Shown here: piece by piece, positions 34,780 to 43,992 of the stretch
How the letters are laid out: every line of letters starts with the position of its first letter
Numbering within the stretch: the first letter of the stretch is position 1
From: Roseiarcus sp963820795
Lineage (GTDB): Bacteria > Pseudomonadota > Alphaproteobacteria > Rhizobiales > Beijerinckiaceae
Direction of reading: 5' to 3'
NCBI GenBank assembly: GCA_963820795.1
Contig: CAWGBJ010000018.1
Location: 62,001-126,000 of the forward strand
DNA: 64,000 nucleotides
Program-made: the position numbers and the translations under genes
The notes under the pieces: generated by a model
What the model saw: only the letters and a program-made list of their open reading frames with translations
Database searches by the model: none
What the model was told of the DNA's origin: nothing

Positions 34780-35703
34780 ATGCGCGACCTTTTTCGAGAA
34801 CAACCCGTAACTGTCAGGGGGGATGGCTTGAGGAGGAGGCGAACTTTTTGGCGCCATCCTCTCTGGATTTTTGCATCCTGTTGCTGTTCTACGGCTTTTG
34901 CACAAGAGAGCAGTGAGCAGCTTGCCAAGGAACTGGCAAACCCGATCGCCAGCCTTATCAGCGTTCCTTTTCAGAGCAATTATGACTGTTGCTTCGGGCC
35001 TCTCAAAGGTGCGGAGTATACGCTCAACATACAGCCAGTCATTCCAATCTCGCTCAATCCTGACTGGAATCTGATCCTTCGTACAATCGTGCCGGTCATT
35101 GGAGCGGAGGCGACATCGCAGCAAATCATCTTGCCGGACATTGGAGCGGAGGCGACATCCCCGTCGCCGGCGGCGCCGCCGTCGCAAATCGGCACCACGT
35201 GGGGCCTTGGGGACACCGTACAGAGTTTTTTTCTTTCGCCGAAAGCTCCCACCAGCAGCGGAATCATTTGGGGCGCTGGCCCCGTGTTCCTCTACCCGAC
35301 CGCCACGAGCGACATTCTCGGCGCGCATCGTTGGGGAGCTGGACCGACAGCAGTGGCGCTGAAACAGCAAGGGCCGTGGACTGTCGGTGCCCTTGCTAAT
35401 CATATTTGGTCGTTTGCCGAAACCAGCAGTCGCGGAACCGACGTCAACAGCACGTTCATTCAGCCGTTCATAGCCTATACGACGAAATCTGCGTTAACCA
35501 CGCAGCTGAATTCGGAATCAACTTACAATTGGCTGAGTCACAGGTGGATAATACCTATCAATTTGTTGTTTAGCCAGGTTGTCAAGATTGGCGGACAGCC
35601 AGTTAGTTTCCAGGTTGGCCCGAGATACTATGTTGCCACCACAGATAAGGGCGCCAGATGGGGCCTTCGATTCAACGTAACCTTGCTCTTTCCGGCCAAA
35701 TAG
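34780..35703 (+). CDS. Outer-membrane beta-barrel channel (transporter family often called neuromedin U-like)
   Basis: A protein of about 307 residues. After a signal-like stretch (LWIFASCCCSTAFA, then QESS) the mature chain opens with AKELANPIASLISVPFQSNY and continues NIQPVIPISLNPDWNLI, GDTVQSFFLSPKAP and GAHRWGAGPTAVALKQQGPW. This family of bacterial outer-membrane proteins is related to the phenol-MetA channel group. It ends LRFNVTLLFPAK. A 42-bp in-frame duplication lies near residues 104-126. It follows the unknown gene on the same strand; the start codon is not certain. Confidence 0.75.
   Translation: MRDLFREQPVTVRGDGLRRRRTFWRHPLWIFASCCCSTAFAQESSEQLAKELANPIASLISVPFQSNYDCCFGPLKGAEYTLNIQPVIPISLNPDWNLILRTIVPVIGAEATSQQIILPDIGAEATSPSPAAPPSQIGTTWGLGDTVQSFFLSPKAPTSSGIIWGAGPVFLYPTATSDILGAHRWGAGPTAVALKQQGPWTVGALANHIWSFAETSSRGTDVNSTFIQPFIAYTTKSALTTQLNSESTYNWLSHRWIIPINLLFSQVVKIGGQPVSFQVGPRYYVATTDKGARWGLRFNVTLLFPAK
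35090..35159 (+). repeat. 42-bp in-frame tandem duplication
   Basis: TGCCGG(T/A)CATTGGAGCGG followed by AGGCGACATC occurs at 35090-35117 and again at 35132-35159, 27 of 28 bases identical with period 42. It adds 14 codons (IGAEATS repeated) in a loop of the channel protein. Confidence 0.8.
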
Positions 35704-35718
35704 ACGTCAGGAGCGGAA

Positions 35719-35850
35719 ATGCGAGTGAACAATATCATCGGCGCCATTCTTGTCGCCATGCTGTTGCCGATGGGAGCTGCACGGGCCGAGGAGCGGCGGC
35801 GGACCGATCAAAGCCTGACACGGGCGGGCGCATGGAGGAGGCAGAAATGA
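35719..35850 (+). CDS. 43-residue peptide with signal sequence, coupled to truncated DyP copy
   Basis: The ATG at 35719 follows AGGAGCGGAA. It encodes a signal peptide (NNIIGAILVAMLLPMGAARA, then EERRR) and about 20 further residues rich in Arg. Its stop TGA overlaps the ATG of the truncated peroxidase copy in ATGA. It could be the stump of an exported protein cut by the duplication, or a short leader frame. No homology is recognised. Confidence 0.4.
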   Translation: MRVNNIIGAILVAMLLPMGAARAEERRRTDQSLTRAGAWRRQK

Positions 35851-36215
35851 ACCGGCGGCGGATGATCCGGCGCGGGGCGCCGTATGGGCCGCCTCTGCCG
35901 GAAGGCGCTCTCGACGACGGGGTCGAGCGCGGGATCGCCGCCTTCGTCATCTGCGCGAGCCTCATCCGCCAGTTCGAGTTCGCGCAGAATGTCTGGATCA
36001 ACGACCGGAATTTCAACGAGCTCAGCAACGAACGCGACCCGATCATCGGGTCCCAGGACGGCACGCTCGAGTACAAGATTCCCAAGCGGCCCATTCGCAA
36101 GAAAATCGCCGGCTTGCCGGCCTTCACCACGCTCAGAGGCGGCGCATACTTCTTTCTCCCGGGCCTCAAGGCGCTTGGCTATCTGGCCTCACTGAACGAA
36201 GAGCGCCGGGTCTGA
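35847..36215 (+). pseudogene. DyP-type peroxidase C-terminal fragment, second copy
   Basis: A 122-residue open frame that matches only the last third of the DyP peroxidase: MNRRRMIRRGAPYGPPLPEG, IRQFEFAQNVWINDRNFNEL and LRGGAYFFLPGLKALGYLAS. Over the first 68 residues only four differ from the copy at 33286. It lacks the heme-ligand His and the GxxD region, so it cannot be a heme peroxidase by itself. Unlike copy A it is free of frameshifts, so it may still be translated. Homology begins right at its ATG. Confidence 0.8.
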
Positions 36216-36244
36216 GCCGCCAGCACGACAAAAGGGAGGATCCC

Positions 36245-37258
36245 ATGTCAGCGCAAGCTTCTGCCCGGACCTACAATCAGGATCACATTCCGCGCAAATA
36301 CACGCCCGACAAGCGGCGCGTGAGCATCTATTGGACCTGGAGCTACCCGTGGGAGTCGCAGCGCGACCTTGCGGAGATGGACAATCGATTCTCGACCATG
36401 ACGGACGTCCGCCGCGTCGCCTGGCCGGCCTACGAGACGCCGGAATGGAGCCCGGCGCAATTTCTCCAGGGAATCGCCGGCACGCTCGAGCTGTTTCACC
36501 GCTCGACGCTCAGTTTCCAGAAGATCGCCGGCGAAACGACGGGCCATCCGGTCGCCGTCTTCCAGCGCATCGACCAGGCCGGATACAAGCTGCCGATCGA
36601 TGAACGCATTCTCGCCGACGCCGACACGCTGATGGTGTTCGAACTCGACCACATTCTCTCCGAACAGGAGGCGGCGCCGGAGGAGATCGCCGCGATCCGC
36701 GAATGGCTGAAGCGGGACGGCGCCTGTCTCCTGCTTGCGCCCCACCATGACGTCGGCTTCACCGGCGACATGAAACAACGCCAGATGGAATATCTGCACC
36801 ATCGCGACCCGCTCGTGCCCCGCCAACAGCGGTTTGGGCAGTATACGCGCTCATTGATGAAGGGGCTCGGCGTTCCCGTGCACAACACCTACGGCCTTCG
36901 GCCAGCGCTCGTGAAAGGCACGGACGAAATTGCTCCGCTCACGGCCTTCCACGACATCGACAGCCTCGGCCTTTTGCAGAACGTCCCGACCCTCAACTTC
37001 CACCCGCATCTGCCGCATTACGAACTGACGGGAGGCGCGGGCTCCATCCAGGTGCTCGCGCGGCAGCCGATCGACCTCGAGCGTCCGCATCCTTTCACCG
37101 AGGCCGGCGCGAGGGAATTCAACTGCCTTCTGTGGATGCCGCCGGACGAGCAGAGGGCTGGAGATATCGTTCTGGTCGATTCCACCAATTTCACCACGCT
37201 CTTCGGCGGCACGAAGAGTCTCGAGACCTTCTGGAGGAACCTCGCGGCGATGAGGTGA
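36245..37258 (+). CDS. DyP-associated protein of unknown function, copy B
   Basis: A 337-residue paralogue of the gene at 33690, intact and collinear over its length. Conserved blocks include RRVSIYWTWSYPWESQRDL, FLQGIAGTLELFHRS, FQRIDQAGYKLPIDERILAD, LLLAPHHDVGFTGDM and EIAPLTAFHDIDSLGLLQNV. A GGGAGG lies before the ATG. The stop overlaps the GTG of the next gene (ATGAGGTGA), implying coupling with an outer-membrane protein. Two well-kept copies beside a decaying peroxidase suggest the protein itself is under selection. Confidence 0.7.
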   Translation: MSAQASARTYNQDHIPRKYTPDKRRVSIYWTWSYPWESQRDLAEMDNRFSTMTDVRRVAWPAYETPEWSPAQFLQGIAGTLELFHRSTLSFQKIAGETTGHPVAVFQRIDQAGYKLPIDERILADADTLMVFELDHILSEQEAAPEEIAAIREWLKRDGACLLLAPHHDVGFTGDMKQRQMEYLHHRDPLVPRQQRFGQYTRSLMKGLGVPVHNTYGLRPALVKGTDEIAPLTAFHDIDSLGLLQNVPTLNFHPHLPHYELTGGAGSIQVLARQPIDLERPHPFTEAGAREFNCLLWMPPDEQRAGDIVLVDSTNFTTLFGGTKSLETFWRNLAAMR

Positions 37259-38166
37259 GCGGCGGCGTGGCGACGGCGCCCTTGAAGCTTGCGGGCATTT
37301 CGGACGCGCAAGAGAGACGGTCGCTCCTCGCTCTTGCGCGTTGGGCTTCCGTCGCTGCCGCTCTGAGCGTGGCCGGCCCCGTTCTTGCCGACTCGGATTC
37401 CCCCGACGTCGCGAACGGGACCGGCGAGGATCCAACTCAACCGGTGGGCAAGATCGAGCTTCTCGAGCGCTACACCGAAGCCCCCGGTCCGGGCGTCGAG
37501 GAGGGAACGACCAAACGAGTCGAGACCAACACGCCGTTCGCCAGGATCGAGGCGCCGTTCAGGCTGGCGCCGCAATGGGAGCTGAACTTCCGGGCCGAAA
37601 TTCCGGTTGTTCGGACAAAGGAGTGACGCCGGAGAATCCAACCGGCGCAACCGCATCTGGCTTCGGCAACGTGCTGACTCAGGCGTGGATCGTGCACGAC
37701 TTCGATCAACGCTGGGCAGTCGCGCTCGGCGGGCAGCTGATCGCGCCGAGCTCGACCAATGGCGTGGCGACGGACGCCTGGGAACAGGTCACGGGCGTCG
37801 TCGTTCGGGCGATGCTGCCGGAGATCAGTTCGGGCAGCTATTTCGCGCCGCGAGCTGCGTTACGGAATTGATTTCGAGGGAAACGACGACGGCCGCATGT
37901 TACGGCAGTTGCGCCTCGCGCCGACCCTCAACATCAACCTGCCGCACAACCTGTTCTTCACGCTCTACCCGAGCCCGGACATCCGATGGAACTATGGGAC
38001 GCCGGTGTGGAACCAGACGGGCCGGTTGTTTCTGCCGCTCAACTTCATGGTTGGCTGGAAGCCGACCAAGCACATTGTGATTTCTGCGGAATTCGGCATT
38101 CCAATCATCAAGGATTTTCCCGTTTACACTTTCAAGACTCAAGTGAGAGTTGGCTATCTGTTTTAA
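37255..38166 (+). pseudogene. Outer-membrane beta-barrel protein, two frameshifts
   Basis: The GTG at 37255 gives a signal peptide (WASVAAALSVAGPVLA, then DSD) and a first part up to FRAEIPVVRTKE. A shift near 37622 leads into GVTPENPTGATASGFGNVLT and WAVALGGQLIAPSSTNG. A second shift near 37852 leads into LRYGIDFEGNDDGRMLRQLR and the terminal strand KTQVRVGYLF. Overall about 303 residues of amphipathic strands ending in Phe, typical of an outer-membrane channel. It is not a close copy of the channel at 34780. Confidence 0.6.
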
Positions 38167-38465
38167 CCGTAAGTGAGGCAAAGTTTCGGGAGGCGTTCCG
38201 ATCGTCGTGGCTTTTCCCCGGGCTGAACCCTGGGATCCCCGGGCCATCCAGCTGGCGGGAGAAAATGGGCTTTGGCCGGTTGGCAAACATATGAAAATTA
38301 AGGAGCACTTTCGAGATTGAGCTGGGATCGACTTAGTCAAACAGAGAGTCGAACCGCCTTGATAGCCGGGTCAAACCAGGTCAAGCCCGGCGGTGACAAA
38401 CCTCCGCTGTCCGTGAACCTTCAAATTTTCTGGGTGGAACTCGTGTTCCTGAATAACTTCAGACC

Positions 38466-38489
38466 GATACGGAACTATCCTCACTCAAA
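38466..38489. repeat. Direct repeat GATACGGAACTATCCTC, copy 1
   Basis: The 17-mer GATACGGAACTATCCTC at 38466-38482 recurs exactly at 39898-39914. The following seven bases agree at five positions (ACTCAAA here, GCTTAAA there). The copies are in the same orientation and 1432 bp apart, enclosing an exported-protein gene. Confidence 0.6.
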
Positions 38490-38563
38490 GCTGCCGACAC
38501 AACCCAAGACATCAATTCCGAGCGCTTGCTTTCTTTCTCTCGCCCTCGACCTCGCAGATGGGC

Positions 38564-38592
38564 AAAAAAAAGGGCCTCCCGAGGGCGGCCTC
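38564..38592 (-). terminator. Intrinsic terminator, minus strand
   Basis: On the minus strand GGCCGCC-CTCG-GGAGGCC (one mismatch) is followed by C and T8. This is a classical rho-independent structure. The nearest minus-strand gene ends at 38832, 240 bp upstream, so it may end a long 3' region or an unrecognised small RNA. Confidence 0.55.
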
Positions 38593-38831
38593 TTGGTGAA
38601 GTTCGGGCCTGACTTCTCCTCGGACAAAGGGATTGTCCTCGTCGTCAAACCCTCGCGCTCGCTAACCCCCGACTACCATCCCCACGCTCACACTCTACAC
38701 ACCGGTTGATTGTCCCCAACAACCATTGCCTCTCCGGCAATTGTGCAGTTGTGAACAATTATTGAATGGCAGGCCCACGCGGAAGTCAAGAGCGGCGATA
38801 TGTCAAATTCACGAATTTTTGAAGGCCAGAG

Positions 38832-39494
38832 TCATTCGGTTCCGGACGCTTGGTGGACGGCGTCCAGAACCGTCGAGGCGGTCAGGACAGGGACGCCGCT
38901 CTGTCGTCCGACTGTCGCGACCGGATGTCGCGGCCGGACCGATGCGCTCTTGTGGAAGAAGTTCTTTGCGAGCAAGACGCTGAGCACATTCACTCGGCCG
39001 GCGGATGGTCGAGCGACCTCCCGGACGCACCGCGAGCAGCCTGCCGGAGGCAATGTTGCGCGTGAATGCAACGTCGGCGCCCTCGCCGAACGGACGGGCG
39101 GGTCCGGCGGACGCGCCGGCGCTTTTGCTTGCGTGGGCGCGTTGTTGGAATTGCCTTTGTCGAAGGTGGTTTGCAGAAGCAGGGGGTCTATGACAGGCGG
39201 GATGCTATAGTTGCTGCTAGTCGCTGCCGGTAGAATATTGGCCTGATTCCCGCTTTCCGGAACATTCGCAGGCGGAGAGGAGCGCGTATTCGGGGCGTCG
39301 GCGCCATCGGCTTTCGCGACTTGGCTGGAATCGGCGGCCAAAACCGGACTGACCGCGCCGAAAGGGCCCGAGTCGCTGAAATCGGAGATTCCCTTTATCC
39401 CGTAGGTTCCCTGCGCCAGTTCTACCGGAGCCATTGGGAACCCAGCCAATAGGCTAGCGACCGCGACGGCCGCGCCGAAATGCTTGAATGACAT
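38832..39494 (-). CDS. Exported protein of unknown function
   Basis: A 220-residue frame with a signal-like start (FGAAVAVASLLAGFPMAP). The first 140 residues are low-complexity, rich in Ser, Pro and Ala, with the phrase SSNYSIPPVIDPLLLQTTFD. The end (SAGRVNVLSVLLAKNFFHKS and beyond) is rich in Arg and Val and looks out of frame. The true stop may therefore be earlier or there may be a frameshift near 39080. No homology is recognised. Confidence 0.4.
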   Translation of the reverse strand: MSFKHFGAAVAVASLLAGFPMAPVELAQGTYGIKGISDFSDSGPFGAVSPVLAADSSQVAKADGADAPNTRSSPPANVPESGNQANILPAATSSNYSIPPVIDPLLLQTTFDKGNSNNAPTQAKAPARPPDPPVRSARAPTLHSRATLPPAGCSRCVREVARPSAGRVNVLSVLLAKNFFHKSASVRPRHPVATVGRQSGVPVLTASTVLDAVHQASGTE

Positions 39495-40313
39495 CTCAAG
39501 ATCCCCATTCGCGCGGCGCGCGCCCCAACCGACGCCGCGCTCGCGAACAGCATAGCGCACGCCGACAGCAGGACCCCGCCAGTCCCGATCCGGCATGATC
39601 GCCGGTGATTTTGTCGACAGTGTGTTAGTGCTGGCCTACGTTGTGCTTGAGGACGCGGCGGAAACCGCGAGGATCGTATGCTGGCGCCGATGAGGGCGCT
39701 GCCAAGCGACCTCATCGACCCCGACCATCTGACGTGCGCCATGGCGCATCGTCAAGCGCGTCGGCGGCGCTTGGGCGAGTTCCGCAGCTTGGTCGTCCGT
39801 GTGCTGTGCGACCGAGCGGAAAGCAGCGTTGGTCGAGCGCAACAGGGCCTGCCGCTCCGTCGCGGCGTTCCGTTTTGTGCTCGTGAAATATCAAGTAGAT
39901 ACGGAACTATCCTCGCTTAAAATATACGGAACTGGCGCCGCGAAGCGGGCGCCCGCCGTTTTCGTGCGCTCGACCTGCCTGTTGTTTTCCTCTGATCGCG
40001 CCGATTTATCTCCTGTTACGGCGCCTGCCGTTTCATGCCGCGGCACATGAGGATATCTTCCGAAACCATTGTAGATAAGTTAGTTTCACCAGCAGGTAGC
40101 TGGCAGAAGCGCGCGCTTTCCGCCGTTTTGATCTGTTAGCAGGCTGTAACAGGGAGCCCGTCGCCTTGCGGTTCGCTCCAGGCGCCGGGCGCAGCCGGGG
40201 CGTGGCAGCGTCCTGCCGCATGCCTCCGCATCTCTTTTTCAAGCGGCCCGCTCATGCTAAGCCGCCTGACGAACGCCGCGACTCTTCGCTGCCATCGCCA
40301 GAAGGCCCGCCCC
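39495..40313. other. Gene-poor stretch upstream of glyA
   Basis: About 820 bp without a supported gene. Several short frames exist on both strands but none has a recognisable motif. It contains the second direct repeat (39898-39921). The part from 40040 to 40140 is relatively AT-rich and may hold the glyA promoter. No riboswitch is recognised. Confidence 0.4.
39898..39921. repeat. Direct repeat GATACGGAACTATCCTC, copy 2
   Basis: Exact 17-base match to 38466-38482. A shorter echo, ATACGGAACT, follows at about 39924. The element may be the end of a degraded mobile sequence. Confidence 0.6.
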
Positions 40314-41612
<1,299 letters not shown>

Positions 41613-41646
41613 GAGATTGGCGACGATCTGAAAAGGACCGCTTGCA

Positions 41647-42153
41647 ATGCGGTGTCCCTATTGCGGCGGTCTCGACACGCAGGTGAAGGACTCCCGGCCG
41701 ACGGAGGATGCCTCTTCGATCCGGCGGCGGCGGATCTGTTCGGACTGCGGCGGCCGGTTCACGACCTTCGAGCGGGTGCAATTGCGCGAACTCTACGTCG
41801 TCAAGAAGAACGGCCGCCGCGCGCCGTTCGACCGCGACAAGCTGGTGCGTTCGGTGCAGGTCGCCTTGCGGAAGCGTTCGGTCGCGGCGGACCGGATCGA
41901 GCGCATGATCAACGGTATCGTGCGCCAGCTCGAGAGCCAGACAGACGGCGATATCCCGACCGAGCGCATCGGAGAACTGGTGATGGAGGGACTGAAGGCG
42001 CTTGACGATGTCGCCTACGTGCGGTTTGCGTCGGTCTATCGTAATTTTCGTGAGGCGCGCGATTTCAACGCCATTGTTGGCGAGCTCGAGGGCGAACCCG
42101 GGCAGGCCGTCCCCGAAACCGCGAAGCGGCGAAAGGAAACGCCGGCGCAATGA
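41647..42153 (+). CDS. nrdR: Transcriptional repressor NrdR
   Basis: A 168-residue repressor of ribonucleotide reductase genes. The N-terminal zinc ribbon is complete (MRCPYCGG at the start and RRICSDCGGRFTTFE). An ATP-cone domain follows (VVKKNGRRAPFDRDKLVRSV to VAYVRFASVYRNF). ATP and dATP binding controls its oligomeric state and DNA binding. The stop overlaps the ribD start by four bases. Confidence 0.96.
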   Translation: MRCPYCGGLDTQVKDSRPTEDASSIRRRRICSDCGGRFTTFERVQLRELYVVKKNGRRAPFDRDKLVRSVQVALRKRSVAADRIERMINGIVRQLESQTDGDIPTERIGELVMEGLKALDDVAYVRFASVYRNFREARDFNAIVGELEGEPGQAVPETAKRRKETPAQ

Positions 42154-43271
42154 CCGCTTTAAAAGTCCTGGACGAGGACCGGCGCTGGATGGAGGCGGCG
42201 CTGAACCTGGGGGAAAGATCGCTTGGGCTTGCAGCCCCAAATCCTGCCGTCGGAGCCATTCTGGTCAATGAGGGGGCCGTTGTCGGGCGGGGAGCTACAG
42301 CGCCGGGCGGACATCCGCACGCCGAGCGGCTCGCCATCGCGGCGGCCCGGGGTGCGGCGCGCGGGGCGACGCTCTATGTGACGCTGGAGCCCTGTTCCCA
42401 TTTCGGCTCGTCGCCCCCCTGCGCGGACGCGGTGGTCGAGGCGGGGATCGCCCGGGTCGTATCCGCAATCGAAGACCCCAATCCGCTCGTGGCCGGGCAG
42501 GGGCACGCCCGGCTGCGCGAGGCGGGCATAACGGTCGACGTTGGAGTGGGGGCCGGCCAGGCGCGACGCGATCATTGCGGCCACATCCTGCGGGTGACGG
42601 CGGGCCGGCCCTGCGTGACCCTCAAGCTCGCCGAAACGTCGGACGGCTTCGCCTCGGGCGGCCCGCATGACCCGCGATTGCGCATCACCGGGCAGATCGC
42701 CGATCTGCGCGTGCAGATCATGCGCGCGACGCACGAGGCGATCATGATCGGCGTCGAAACCGCGATCGCCGACGATCCGGCGCTGACGGTGCGCCTGCCC
42801 GGACTCCAGCGGAAACCATGGCGCGTCGTGCTCGACACACACCTGCGCTTGCCCGTGGGATCCCGACTTGCGACGGGCGCGCGAGATTTGCCGACCCTCG
42901 TCATTGCGGGTCCCGAGGCGCGCAAGGGAGCGGCCGACCGGCTCGTAGAGTCTGGCGTCGAGGTCGAGCGCGTCGGGGTCGATCCTCACGGCCATGTCGA
43001 CATGGGCGAGGCGCTTCGCGCCCTGTCGAGACGGGGCGTAACCCGCGTCTTCAGTGAGGGCGGCCCCAGGATCGCCGGCCGGCTGATTGAATTGGGGCTT
43101 GCGGACGAGGTCGTGCTCATCACCGCGGAAAAGCCGCTCGGCCGTGCGGGACTGCCTGCGTTGAGCGGGGCGACCCGCGGAAGGCTGTTTAATTCCGCCG
43201 GTTATCGCCTCTTTGAGCGGGCCGCGTACGGAAGCGACGTGATGCGCCGGTGGGAGCGGTTCTTTCCGTAG
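42150..43271 (+). CDS. ribD: Bifunctional riboflavin deaminase/reductase RibD
   Basis: A 373-residue enzyme for two steps of riboflavin synthesis. The N-terminal deaminase has its zinc ligands in PGGHPHAERLA (HAE) and LEPCSHFGSSPPCADAV (PCxxxxxxPPC). The C-terminal reductase domain begins near residue 150 (RPCVTLKLAETSDGFAS) and includes RVFSEGGPRIAGRLIELGL. The start overlaps nrdR. Confidence 0.95.
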   Translation: MTALKVLDEDRRWMEAALNLGERSLGLAAPNPAVGAILVNEGAVVGRGATAPGGHPHAERLAIAAARGAARGATLYVTLEPCSHFGSSPPCADAVVEAGIARVVSAIEDPNPLVAGQGHARLREAGITVDVGVGAGQARRDHCGHILRVTAGRPCVTLKLAETSDGFASGGPHDPRLRITGQIADLRVQIMRATHEAIMIGVETAIADDPALTVRLPGLQRKPWRVVLDTHLRLPVGSRLATGARDLPTLVIAGPEARKGAADRLVESGVEVERVGVDPHGHVDMGEALRALSRRGVTRVFSEGGPRIAGRLIELGLADEVVLITAEKPLGRAGLPALSGATRGRLFNSAGYRLFERAAYGSDVMRRWERFFP

Positions 43272-43335
43272 TCAGCTTTCCAGGGCGCTCCGACAGCGAA
43301 CTTCGCCCTTCAACAGCATCGGGTAAGGCTTTGAC

Positions 43336-43992
43336 ATGTTCACCGGAATCATCACTGATGTCGGCGAGGTCGAGGAGATGGCCTTCCTCGGCGAGCGCGC
43401 CAGGCTCAAGATGGCGAGCGCCTTCGATCCCGCCGCAATTGCTGTCGGCTCATCGATCGCCAATGCCGGCGTCTGTCTGACGGTGGTCGGCGTCGAAGAG
43501 CGGCCGACAGGGTCCAGGCTCGCATTCGACGTCGGAGCCGAGACACTGTCGGTGACGACCCTCGGCAAAGTGCGAAAGGGCGATCGCCTCAATCTCGAAC
43601 GCGCGCTACGCGTCGGCGACGAGCTCGGTGGCCACATGGTCAGCGGCCATGTCGACGGGGTGGCAGAAATCCTGGCGAGGCGCGACTTCGACGGCATGGC
43701 GCATTTCCGTCTCCGCGCCCCGAAGGACTGCGCAAGGTTTATCGCCGTCAAGGGCTCGGTCGCCCTGGACGGGACTTCGCTGACCGTCAATGCGGTCGAT
43801 GGCGAAGGCTTCGAGGTTCTCCTGATCCCCCATACGCTCGCCGTCACCACTTGGGGCGACCGGAGGGAGGGCGATCGCGTCAACATCGAGGTCGACCAGA
43901 TGGCCCGCTATGCCGCCCGGCTCATGGCCGAGCAAGGCCCTGACCGCATTCAAGCTACCACGTCAGATGCGGCGCCACCCCTTCGCGCATGA
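43336..43992 (+). CDS. ribE: Riboflavin synthase alpha chain
   Basis: A 218-residue enzyme with two lumazine-binding repeats, joining two 6,7-dimethyl-8-ribityllumazine molecules to give riboflavin. MFTGIITDVGEVEEM begins repeat one; GHMVSGHVDGVAEIL begins repeat two. In many relatives ribH and nusB come next, but here a convergent hydroxylase gene follows and the two coding ends overlap by 38 bp. Confidence 0.95.
   Translation: MFTGIITDVGEVEEMAFLGERARLKMASAFDPAAIAVGSSIANAGVCLTVVGVEERPTGSRLAFDVGAETLSVTTLGKVRKGDRLNLERALRVGDELGGHMVSGHVDGVAEILARRDFDGMAHFRLRAPKDCARFIAVKGSVALDGTSLTVNAVDGEGFEVLLIPHTLAVTTWGDRREGDRVNIEVDQMARYAARLMAEQGPDRIQATTSDAAPPLRA

Larger units (their letters stand above)
38167..38831. 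other. Gene-poor stretch with a repeat and a minus-strand terminator
   Basis: No protein gene is supported. The stretch carries one copy of a direct repeat (38466-38489), a hairpin plus T8 reading on the minus strand (38564-38592) and a small palindrome ATTGCC/GGCAAT at about 38725-38741. Confidence 0.4.

Noticed and set aside
39495..40313. A riboswitch upstream of glyA
   Set aside because: No glycine, SAM or tetrahydrofolate riboswitch core could be recognised in the gap.
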